Part shown: piece by piece, positions 41,901-48,600 of the stretch | Layout of the letters: every line of letters starts with the position of its first letter | Numbering within the stretch: position 1 is the first letter of the stretch | Assembly: GCA_937891015.1 (NCBI GenBank) | Contig: CALAPY010000046.1 | Location: forward strand, 6,007 to 70,006 | Length of the DNA: 64,000 bases | Direction: 5' to 3' | DNA from: UBA2108 sp002713215 | Lineage (GTDB): Bacteria > Bacteroidota > Bacteroidia > Flavobacteriales_G > Salibacteraceae | The notes under the pieces: model-generated | Told to the model about the DNA's origin: nothing | Database searches by the model: none | The model's input: the letters and a program-made list of their open reading frames with translations, nothing else | Position numbers and translations under genes: made by a program

Positions 41901-42495
41901 TGCTACGATTGCAGGACTTGGATCGCATAAAATCACCTACACTTTCGTGGATACCAATGCGTGTTCCGATACGGCTTCTACACTTGTAATGGTTAACGAT
42001 ACTCCAAGTAACAACCTGGGAGCAGATACTGCACTTTGCCCGGATCATTCACTTACCTTATCGGCGATCTCTTTCGGATCTTACTTGTGGAATACCGGTG
42101 ATACTACCGAGCATTTAAAAGTTACTTCTAAGGGAGATTATTGGTTGGTAATTACTAATCAGTACGGTTGTACCAATAGAGATACAATTCGAGTGACCTT
42201 CGATGCTGTTTGTATAGGAATAGATCAGGCATTGGTTTCTAATGCTCAAATCAATTACTATCCAAACCCCAATAACGGAAGGTTTTTGCTAAAACTTAAT
42301 TCCAAAGCAGAAGGTGAAGTGAAACTCATTGTTCGAAACATGCAGGGGCAAATCGTTTCTACTCAATCCTGGGAAAAAGTGGGCAATGAATTGCTCGAGG
42401 AAATTGATTTGAGTAATCAATCATCAGGAGTTTACTTCCTTGATTTAATGACGCCGCAGGGGAGGGCACAGCACAGAATAACATTGGATAGATAA
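26989..42495 (+). CDS. Giant (about 5,168-residue) T9SS-secreted protein with eight beta-helix units
   Basis: Largest gene in the window, 15.5 kb without a frameshift. I start at the ATG at 26989; an in-frame TTG at 26980 is less likely. The ATG at 27031 (M-V-F-F-K-S-C-L-V-V) is a serious alternative, as it gives a normal short signal peptide. Eight units begin at residues 37, 573, 1112, 1655, 2190, 2727, 3264 and 3805. Each is a Tyr/Asn-rich right-handed beta-helix closed by D-[IF]-D-x-x-x-R ... D-[IL]-G-[AC]-x-[EQ]-[FY], then a CARDB-like linker. After unit 8 come a jelly-roll-like domain (near 4340-4510, F-V-E-D-F-E-G start), a beta-sandwich region, three Cys-bearing repeats, a W-N-T-G-D Ig-like domain and the type A sorting domain (Y-P-N-P-N-N-G-R-F). 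Probably an elongated cell-surface fibre; the ligand is unknown. Confidence 0.88.
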   Translation: MNCFKSHSTLISKPMVFFKSCLVVSLLVVTTQLFAQLNGTYTIGGTSPNYTSISAAVSALNSSGVNGSVKFHIRQGTYTDRIAINSISGVNATRTVTFKPDPANTGSVTIQYTNSSSSLNYIVKLNGTKYVSFSNLKFKAAGSTYSTVFELRGLNDHITIDSCTLEMNSTLTGSTTARAGIYELSGSAHRTSNLTVSNSTITGGSYGMYAYGYSTGTWFQKDWKITKNKIEDFYYAGLYLSNYFDTVQIEGNEVLQRTNASGTSYGIYTFRCYKTNVEGNKVVMTANSPFGLYLGYQYGLSSYRQRVANNMISLTNTTTSGTRYGLYTNYCNYTDVVFNSIYQSNGYGLTLYGRYGAGNVYRNNAISNMATSTTGYASYYLGTSTRSNNCLWNPNGNLNNNTLGTGSKNKNPLFTSSTNLHSSSIDLNNAGTSVTGVTKDFDRQTRSTTVPDIGADEFTPPANDAGIEEIANHTVCVGSNSIKVRLRNFGSNTLTSALINWSVKVNSGSPVTQTAYSFNGSLSSGKDTVISIGTYSLVSTNSYTIKAWSSSPNSSTDGNTTNDTASKAYVTSLNGIYTVGGSSPDYSTIQAAATALKNKGVCGPVTFRIRPGSYNEAVTIDSGKGMSATNTVTFTKDPTSSGNVNWYRSGIPLTISNTKYLTIKNVSLETKSFTSVVMLNGTNRHLTIKNNTLRGVLTSSSSTNYAVIRKTSSLTNRLYHLTLDSNKVRKGSAMAALFGYSSGSGGRDENIKILNNDYDSAGYYGIYIQNADTVNLKGNKIEDKGNAGNYYGVYANYAYNFSIEANSIIQNVRTSTYGMYLQRGGGTTGTASTLFNNFVHCKKGAYGLYVQFCGNTNLYFNTVRLEGTNSNSWAAYIDRGQTTYFYNNFVNEADGYVIYIYNTGYNSWANHNNLYTTSKTKFGYHSGYRNSFSAYSTYHFRIDPNSISVYPYWRSQNGPVPNNGALDEKVNSINAVQKDIYGVSRGTKSDLGCVEFTPSTNDAGIDSIISLSVCPGSTPVRVRLRNYGSNTLTQARIQWTVKTNSGSPVAQTAKTWTGSLASYSDTVINLGNYTFVGSSTYSITAYTDQANSTSDVVKVNDTASISSVSPKMKGTYTVGGVSPNYSTLRLAMSALQTKGICGPVTLNIRGGSYSGRTNFYNIPGVSTTNSITVQTDPSSSTQADLYHSSYPFYMVGAKHIIFKNLKIRTTGSSSVVYMGGVNSNIKFENDSLIGSLINTTSAGYSVFYDIPSSSGTLENFTVQNCVVLNGSYGFCLQGANTTTYSQHGIEIKNNIIANSYYFGIFGRYCPGAIIKGNTIKDRGIYASSIGIQLIYSDSSEISANKVQVYGLRGVDIQYCNGSALRPGVKILNNFITFTDTNNTRTQYGIYHYWSTYSLVAFNSVNITSGSASSSCVYSRYGNNQKILDNNFVNTGLGYAQYLLTPSAVTQLDYNNNYVKGTNLGYYNGNRTSLAAWKTGTGTGKANNSISVDPLYVALDDLHAQNNVLDGAGTPVAGITKDIDGDTRNTTTPDIGADEFTVFARDAGITSVNPSSVCLGSQSVKVTIRNYGTTTLTSTSIPWRVSVNGGTAINQTAFSFTGTLASGKDTVVSIGSYTFFKGNSYVIEANTSGFNSSSDQNTSNDSAKTPSLSPSMSGLYTVGTASGNDWRTINSAITALETVGVCAPVTIYVKSGSYVETVVFNAIPGVSASNKVTVMGDTSGTGADWYSSSIPLSLYGVNHVTFKNLRIRTTGFTNAIRFYTNNSHLTFDDNQIEGRNTNSANRNYSVVYNDNSQQQQQNNITFNGNTIKNGSYSFYWYGWNSGVNAEKGNQFIGNKLVDQYYMGFALSLQDSIVIKGNTINAKPIYTGSYGIFTLGTSNFQFIENTINLRRGGIGLYMSSSYGTSSDSCEVINNFITVGGTGTSYGIQTNTSNYVRFYHNSINLYNSSTGSYCFYHNNGLGVEVKNNTFYNSGNGRVIRISNRNYYTGDYNNLKTNGSIFGYYAGNRSTFALWKSSTLDDANSVSVNPNYKDTFDLHTTSATLNNAGTPLGVLTDIDGDSRSSSSPDIGADEFNSVPRDLGLLSVIKGTCEGNQKVEVKIRNNGTSTITKARIKWSAATNGGTPVSQTDFVLNANLVSLKDSTVSLGNVTFNRNNYYDILIYVDSVNNGLDQNKSNDTLTVDSSYAAMAGTYTVGGTSPDFSTISLASSALQSRGVCGKVFINIRPGIYTERVYLPNAINGADTASTITFQTDTASTGQAELRYSSIVVYIQNADYVRINNLKIKTTGASNAVYCWNANDIEITNNTIEAYLNNSTSVSYSAIRYYKSQTGSKNLLIKKNTIKNGSNGITLDGNARTAGVEISDNSITDFNIYGISTYRVDSANFSGNTIKNNHSKTFYSYGIHHSYGFVFDIYNNKIELDGINTGGNGFSGIHTHYSDGLSSRRANIYNNFISIGGSATQDLGLNIYYSDYINVDHNSVNVHNTSSSSYAMSIYFGSNLNMRNNSFVNTGGGRVITTNRTPSISNYNNLYTTGSVLGSYNGNRNTLAAWRSYTSRDQQSISSNPNYFSKTDLHTSSAALNSRGVNLTYITTDIDGDTRSSTRDIGADEFTPIARDIALTNNIGIICPGSNAVQVQLKNVGSSTVTSAKVKWYISTNGGAFVSQSKANYSGSLTSGNSTTLNLGNFTFLDGNVYSIRAIVDTVNNQLDGNAVNDTTSRMNLRPALSGIYSVGSGGDYATIAAADSALDNAGVCGPVVLELNQGTYAESVTMGNYTGVSSVNTITLRPDSSNTAPVYWTNTSTPITLTDASYITYEGLNISASTSSNAVYMSGDINTVQFKNNVITGSSTSNSSFVYSSVRYQGASSKKLRNVTFDNNTFNRGTYGIYLAGSSTSRSAKLIVKNNSFTNYRYMGVYCNYSDTITIENNNFKNGTNGGIYGIQMLNANQFSIRKNKIDNTSLSGTAAIYLGSCRGTNTSPGVISNNFFASKANNFISCVDLRNNTNTHFYYNSINLLGTGNTSRALYCSNGANNRYINNNVVNKAGGYAIYVIGTNEYANANYNNYYSSSTSRLGYYKGNNYNTLTTWRSGSSRDMQSVNGDPFFKGNGDLHALGIVTNNSGTSLVGFTTDIDGESRGTTPDIGADEYTASPDDAGLDSISNSLFCLGSNNVYVTLTNYGTDTLKSATINWSVTSTPGAVATQTPYSWTGSLPTGKSAVVSIGSFSLGTDTNYQVSAYTSSPNAKTDGFTGNDSTQNLSREAAMSGTYIVAQSGTRDYSSVLSAVNDLNTQGVCGPVTIRVKSGTYSGAVTIKNIEGTSSTNRVVLESDTSNTTPAVLTASSYTVSIQGADYITIRAFEIKSSRYAAVYATGANNFITIENNTIQNNYGVNYYNYYYNAAVAVYNTTNKPNTNISILKNTISGGQYGIYSYSSTTANKGVIDGNHISNFRNTGIYVRNDYDLDITNNSVFDSTYSYGYYGIHTLNCAVDLIANKVAIHSTSGGNGVYIQSSRDTSQARKKIVNNAISFVQKNNGSSNNWGMYLYFCDYQDVYYNSVHMDGGINANSRAFMVHSGTSAALRNNSFVNSNGGYALFASTSGQITSSDYNNLYSSGNNVAYRSGSNYATLSNWRTGTGLDANSTSANANYMSAYNMAPNHIALDGNATSLSSVPTDVDGVSRGSSPDIGAYQFNTRKDDAGSVALVTKQLCNGTQSVVLAVKNFGGDTLKSARVNWQISRNGGAFVTQPIYNWTGVMPPGEVDSNVVVGTFNFIGGSYKLRSFTSLPNTKTDELQSNDTLLDNLYIKLNGTYTLGDTSSDFKTWNSFASAINAAGVCGPVTIKAKPDTYHEHIVLDNVAGLNSTDRLVITADTGSGLVMLSDSITPLALNDMKHVTIRSIGIKSTGSEAALRMDGYNHHISVDSNRIVGPVSYGNSGIESAIYVNSNTTTSNHDLSFIGNDIENGSSGIYFTGTSINKPQTSMEIKGNNLSKFYANGIYAYAVDSLDITLNKISSSAGAASNAIYLHYSDLFSIQRNKMEISSTGAGNGITVIRSSGISSGYSNIVNNFIQVAGGNGLNISYSNYINAFYNSVHINPNLVSSTAGNAVRTFAVSSLDFKNNSFANFAKGYVYDRTGGFTSNYNNLYTTGSLLSRNNVQDLAGWRTASGQDANSVSADPIYLSQTDLHANQTLMDSSATVLGSFSIDIDGQNRDINYPDMGADEFTLIKNVGIVEVTLPETFRARKWTTTAFSKTQSIEIVVRNFGPDVTDIPVVYEFNGTRVQDTVRGTLVAGKLDTFKFPATVNMDTVGNHLLRVFTAMPNDQYIQNDTLDVTVVTLENGKYKLPFVEDFEGVKDTAIFEHYLGLWDLEEWDFNTNGGRLQTKSGKKVGGEQAITLDRTPNGPIKKNELVLNLNLSRYDLKDSVFLDFDYIDHRDERHKGDSVWVRGSDTSAWIGVYDLWRNRRANRVKEVRNIQITPLLVATNQKFTESFQVKFGQEDNQRLPGDGRTFDNIVLRALLPYDLTIKDAVVEYRQVPKEMANNRYHATVGNKGYLTADSVKFRVDVAGAINYAMVDSLMKDQDTLLSTTDSMHTNLAGTYTAYMSAAFNGIDKCWENDSIDINFSLTDTVLARDDNVVDSTFGFIGSTGKMGTVLEVFKPDTLTSVSFYLNFPTIGDTLKAEIYQMVQDTVGARILSTSNIVVTSNASAWYTLPIKCMEVLQLGKYMVAVEQSSTNYLTLGVTKNNYIKGVSWINTSSNWSAFEDSLGGYLFNIHANFGNYDLPSISAPSALCTNDNPVVLKSNRPGGKFHGTGVVNDSIFDPSVSGYGTHVVTYGIALPNGCFDSNGVSILVDSLPVVSFAKPADVCNNDAITTLTGGQPGGGTYFGNGVTANRLDPSALTPGVHTIKYRYAKPISGCADTADAQVRIKAVPAVSFVAINDFCIDDSIYTFTQGSPVGGKYSGTGVVLDSTFNATIAGLGSHKITYTFVDTNACSDTASTLVMVNDTPSNNLGADTALCPDHSLTLSAISFGSYLWNTGDTTEHLKVTSKGDYWLVITNQYGCTNRDTIRVTFDAVCIGIDQALVSNAQINYYPNPNNGRFLLKLNSKAEGEVKLIVRNMQGQIVSTQSWEKVGNELLEEIDLSNQSSGVYFLDLMTPQGRAQHRITLDR
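27097..39660 (+). repeat. Eight tandem beta-helix/CARDB units, period 1605-1629 bp
   Basis: In-frame unit starts: 27097, 28705, 30322, 31951, 33556, 35167, 36778 and 38401. Successive distances are 1608, 1617, 1629, 1605, 1611, 1611 and 1623. Each start reads [LM]-x-G-x-Y-x-[VLI]. The repeat is clear in protein but strongly diverged in DNA. Confidence 0.88.
42249..42492 (+). repeat. Sorting-domain copy 1, nearly identical in DNA to 50635-50875
   Basis: Shares long runs with the next gene's 3' end, such as the stretches covering Y-Y-P-N-P-N-N-G-R-F and M-Q-G-Q-I-V-S-T-Q-S-W-E-K. The flanking Ig-like domain diverges. Confidence 0.8.
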
Positions 42496-42585
42496 ACTTC
42501 CTCTCTAATTTATTGTCGAATTTATTTGAGCTAAAAGATTCCTTGATTATGTAATTGATAGGTTTTTATAAGTACTGTTAGAAGT

Positions 42586-42593
42586 TATATTTG
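42586..42593 (+). promoter_or_regulatory. Candidate -7 box (TATATTTG) of the 2755-residue gene
   Basis: Exact TAnnTTTG match ending 17 bases before the ATG. The nearest TTG upstream is too far away (28 bases), so the -33 half is doubtful. Confidence 0.4.
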
Positions 42594-42610
42594 CACGCAA
42601 ATCAATAACC

Positions 42611-45600
42611 ATGAAAAAGCTTTTATTACTCGTTTGTATAATATTTTCTTTAAGTTCTTTTGCTCAATTATCTGGAACTTATACCATTGGTGGAACCTCA
42701 CCCAATTATAGTACTATAGATTCCGCTGTTACCGATTTGGAAATCAAAGGAGTCAGTGGACATGTTACTTTTAAGATCAGGCAGGGAACCTATAAACAGC
42801 AAGTAAGTCTGGATTCCATTCCCGGTTCTGATACCAACAAAACGGTTACATTTCTTCCAGATTCAAACAAGAAAAGCGGGGTTATTCTCGAGTATACCGG
42901 TAGCTCCACAACAACCAATTATGTTTTCAGGGTTAATGGGGTTAAATACGTTACCTTCAAACATCTTCATTTTATAAAGAAGGGGAGTAATTTCGGACGC
43001 TGTTTGCTCTTTGAAGGAGCCAACTCTAATATTCTGCTGGACAGTAATGAATTTACTGGAATTAAGAAGGACTATGGCCTAAATAGTATGATTATTTATG
43101 ATGCTGGCGGATCTACAAACCAATCTCATAATGTGGTAATATCTCACAACACCTTCAATTTTGGGGCAGGAGCAGTTATGGTTGTAGGAGAGTCAACTTC
43201 AAAGAAACAAAATGGTTGGGAGATCCGAGGAAACAAGGTTCAGAACTACGAAGGAATTAGCTTTGTATTTACCAAATGTCATAAAATTATTATTTCAAAT
43301 AATGAAGTTGCCACTTTATCCAATAGTTTAAATGGCAATGGCATATCGGGCGAGTATTCCAGCGAAATAAAAATCTATGATAATCATATCGTAGTTTCAA
43401 CCAAAAACTCAAGTACAAATGGAATTATTCTGAGAAGTTGCAGTGGAGTATCCGCTAATCGTTCTGATATCTACAACAACATGATTGCCTTTCCAGATAC
43501 CGCTAAGAGCAAGGCCATTTATGGTATTCGACTTATATTGTGTAATTATACTAGTGTGATGTTTAATAGCCTCTCCGCTACTTCGGGTGCTGGTTATTTG
43601 TTTCATTCTACTACCGTTCCAACATCTGTATATTTCTGGAACAACATTGCAGCCCACTATGGAACCGGTTACGCTATGTACTTCGGATCAAACGGTTATT
43701 TCTATAGCTATAACTGTTTGCACGCAACGACCAATCGGATTTGCAATCGATCGTATAACAGCACCAACATAGTCGCCAATCCAAAATTCACTTCCAGTAC
43801 TGACCTTCACACCAACGCTACCGCGGTTAATGGTAAGGCTTATTATGTAAAAAGAATTAAATACGATATAGACGGGGAAGTAAGGGACACTGCCAAGCCA
43901 GATATTGGAGCGGATGAGTTTAGTTCCTCTCCATCGAACGATGCTGGAATTACAGGAATTACTAACAGCATAGCCTGCACTGGGAGCAACGATGTGTTTG
44001 TGAAATTGAAAAATTATGGAGGTGACACACTAACTGCCGTTCGATTAAATTGGTCAGTTGCTGTCAATGGAGGAACCCCGGTTGTTCAATCTTTTGGAAC
44101 CTTTTCGGGAAGCCTATTATCAGGAAAAGACACGACGCTAAAAATTGGGTCCTATGTCGCCAGTAAGAATGATACGCTTACTATTCTAGCCTGGACGAGT
44201 GGGCCAAACAATAAAGCGGATACCGATTCAACCAATGATTCAACCAGTAAAATAATACGTGTTGCCATGTCAGGTATTTATACCATTGGGGGGGCAAGTC
44301 CTGATTATACTTCATTAACAACGGCTTTGGCTGAATTGAAAAGCAAAGGTGTTTGTGGCCACGTCACTTTTAATTTACGTCCGGGAACTTATCAATATTA
44401 TTTTCTTATTGACAATGCCCCAGGGGTTTCACCTACATCTACTTTTACTTTGCAGTCAGATCCAGCATATTCTGGTCGTGCCATTCTCAATGTACCTAAT
44501 AATTTGGCTTTGAACTGGATTCACGACGTGGTCATTCAGAACCTGGAAATTCGTGGTAAGATTCAATTTCATGGTGATTGTTATCGCGTAAAAATTAGGA
44601 ATAATAAAATTGTAGGTAAGCTTTCAAACTCTAAAAATTTGATTGATGGAACCATTCAAAATACAACCTACTTTGCAACTCGGTTAACCGACATTGCAAT
44701 TGACAGCAATCACATCATGAGAGGCTCGGGAGCGGTTTATTTTCAGGGGAAATACAATAACTCAATCAGTCGTATTAAAGTAACCAACAATCAAATTGAT
44801 AGTATGGGGCATTATGGAATTGCCCTTAAAACCCTAGATAGTTCCCTGATTGAATCCAATACGATTATTGACACCAACTGGTCCGGGTCATCCGCAATTT
44901 ATTTGAACCTTGCAACCGCCAAAATTTCAAGAAACAAACTAATTCTAAATTCTGATTCAAGCTTTGATGCCATATTTTGTTATGGAAATAGTTCACGCGA
45001 TACTATCCTATTAGAGAATAATTTCATTCATCTCGACAGTGCTGCAAATGGAATTCACTTGTTTGGATCCGAGTACTCCCGATTGACTTACAATACAGTT
45101 ATTATGCACAGTGTTATCGGGAAAGCACTACTCAGCTATCAAAACAAACATTTGTACCTGAGAAATAACAATTTTGCGAAGTTCAATGCTGGCTATTTAA
45201 TTGAGTTTAATGTAAGCATTGGTGTGGATTCCGATCACAATAACTTTTATTATGGTAAGGCTCCATTTATGAGAAATGTGATCGATTTAAATCGTTGGAG
45301 GACCTCGAAGAACGATTCCAATTCGCACCATGTCAATCCCTATTTTTACCAACCGTATTCTCCTCGCCCGGCGCACGCTTTATTAAATGGAAATGCGATA
45401 CCTATACCTGGAGTGAAGTACGATCTCTATCGAGTTAAAAGAGACAGCCTTAATCCAGATATTGGAGCCGTTGAATTTGCCACCATGTATAATGATGCAG
45501 CTGCTAAATCTGTAGATACTTCCAGCATTTGTCCCGGTATCAGTAGTGTTAGATTTTCGTTTTCCAATGTAGGCTCTAACAAAATTTATTCTGCTAAGAT

Positions 45601-48600
45601 TAAATGGGCCGTATCGGTAAATAGCGGAACTCCAGTGTTTCAGACTCCTTTTCATTTTCAAGATTCCCTTACTTCCTATACCGACACTACTGTTATACTA
45701 GGCAACTATAACTTCCTATCCAACAATTCTTACCAGATTATTGCCATGATAGACAGTGTCAATGGAGTGAAGGACTCTTCGTCCATAAATGATTCAGCAA
45801 GAACCAAGGTATTAAAACCAAAGCTGTCAGGTACATACACGGTTGGTGGGACAAGTCCTGATTTTGCCAATTTAGATACTGCATTAAAGACACTTATAAA
45901 GGTTGGTATTTGTGGGCCGGTTATTCTCAACTTAAGACAGGGTGCTTACAAGGCATACCACAAGTTGGCTTATGTAAGGGGGACAAATTCCGTTAATACA
46001 ATAACCATTCAAACGGAACCAAGTTATTCTGGACAAGCTGAAATTTCAAATGCTGGGATTGCTGTTAAGTTGACCGGTGAAAATTACATACTTAAAAACC
46101 TAAAGATCAAAACCACCAAAGGGGGGCACGTAATTGACATAACGGGCAGCCCAAAGAATAACACCATAAGAGGGAATACAATTCAAGGGTACGATACCAA
46201 TTCAACCTGGTCGTATTTTTCTGTGATTAAGTTAGACCTTGTAACTCTGGTTGATTCGAATTATTTGACAATCGATTCAAACATCGTTCTCAATGGTTCT
46301 TATGGCTTTGAGTTTTCGATTCGGGGTGCAGCTAATGATCACTTTATAGTTATAAAAGATAATGTATTTAAGGATTTTTATTCAAGAGGAGTTCATTGTA
46401 CAGGAGCAACAAACCTTAAAATTATCAGGAATAATTTCTACGTAAAGAAAGTTTCAAAAAGCGTTAGAGTTATTTTCTTAAGTGCTATCACGCATCCTAT
46501 TATTTCCAGAAATAAAATCTACTACGATCATGGTACTGCAATCCATTGCAATGGAAACATGGGGAGTGTGCTTTACCCTCCGTTAATCTCCAATAACTTT
46601 ATCATTCAGAAAGACAGAAATGCAACGTTGAGTACCGGTATTTATCTTGGTGGCGGTCGCCACGAGTTGGTTTTAAATAATACGGTTAGCATTGTTCAGG
46701 ACGCGGGATATTCTATTTGTTTTTATGGTAATCGAGGGTTTCTTAACACCGAGATAAAAAACAATATTTTTTATTCTCGAAGCGGTTTGGTTTATTACTT
46801 AGATAGATGGGGATCCACTGTCAATAGTTTCGATCATAACAATTTATACACTGGTGGATCCAATGCGGTTAGTTTTAATTCGGTTTTATACAAGGATGTA
46901 GGTTCCTGGAAAAAATTTGCGAAGGTTCTGGATCAGAATTCCTTGGATGTTAATCCATTTTTTACAAATGATACAATCCCGCGACCCAATAATTCAGCAT
47001 TAAATGGTAAGGCGGATACAACTCGTTGGGTAGTAATAGATATCGATGGTGAACCAAGAGATACCCTTAACCCAGATATTGGTGCCGATGAGTTTTTACT
47101 TAAAAAGAATGATGTTGGAATTTCCGATTTATCCAAAAGTATTTGTGCAAGTTCGGGAGTTGTAAAAGTTAAATTGGTCAACCATGGAAGTATCAAGGCA
47201 ACTGGCATTAAAGTCAACTGGGGATTTTCAGTTAACGGTGGAGCGTATGCCTATCAAACACCATATTGGTTTAATGATACTTTAGGCCCCGGGGCCGACA
47301 CGCTGCTAGCTATAGGTACTTATGCGTTTTCAGTAAAAGACAGTTACGCAGGAATTGCATTTACCGATTCGGTAAATGGAGTGTTAGATTCGAATAATTT
47401 AAATGATACTGTAAGGGTAGATACTCTTATGCAAAACATGTCTGGAATCTATAATGTGGATTCTGCCGGCGGTGCCCATTGGAAAACCATTGATTCAGCC
47501 GTTTCAGCTCTATTGCAATATGGTGTTTGCGGCCCGGTTGTTATTTACGTTAAATCGGGAACCTATAATGAACGGTCGGTAATCAAGAGAATTAAAGGAA
47601 GTTCAAAAATTAATACCATTACTTTTCTTGGGGATACGAGTACTCGAAGGCCCAAATGGACCAATGGCATTGCACCTATTACGTTTGCTGCTACGCAATT
47701 CGTCACGGTAAAAAACTTCAACCTTGTAACTACTGGCCGGTCAACGATTCTTTTTGAGGGAAGCAGTTCTAATATCATAATTGACAGTAATAGAATTGTT
47801 GGGAAACCTACTTTTTCAAGTTCATTGTTTGAGTCAACCATTTTATCCAACCCTGCTTCTTACCGCAGATCGGATACCAATATTCATATTATAAATAACG
47901 AAATTTTGTATGGAGCAAACGGGATTTACCTCCCTCAGAACCTGAGCACAGGCTCAAACCACAGAATTGAGAACAACAAAATAACCAGTTTTCAACATGT
48001 TGGCATTTACGCAGCCAACATGGATAGTTTGCTGGTGTCAGGAAATGTGATTAGTACAGATCTTTCAGTAGTGGGGCCATTTGGAATTAAAATGACCGGA
48101 AGCCTTAGGGGAACAGTGATTAAGAAGAATGATGTTCAATTTAGTAAAGGAGGAACTGGAATACAGGTAGAAAAAAGCCTTTCTACCGGAAACAATACCA
48201 TTATCGAAAACAACTTTATTTCAATAAGACATACTTCAGGCTCTGTTGGCATAGCTGTACAAGGAGATTCATTGCACGTTGTCCATAATTCTATTCATCT
48301 TTATGGAAAATCTATTGTTGGAGTTGGTTTTCGACAATATGGATATGGTACCAGTACTACCTTGTTCAAAAACAATATTGTGTCCAATACAGGAGGTGGG
48401 TTAGCCATTGATGTTAACGTACTATCGGATTATTATGGCGATTACAATAATTATTACACTCCCAACAGTTCCAGATTTGGGCGTCAGGGTACAGCTTACA
48501 AAACAAGTTTTGCTTCATGGAAATCCAGTTCTCAGAAAGACTCCAATTCCATCAGCGTAAACCCCTTCTTTACTGATTCGGTAAACCTTCATGTATACAG

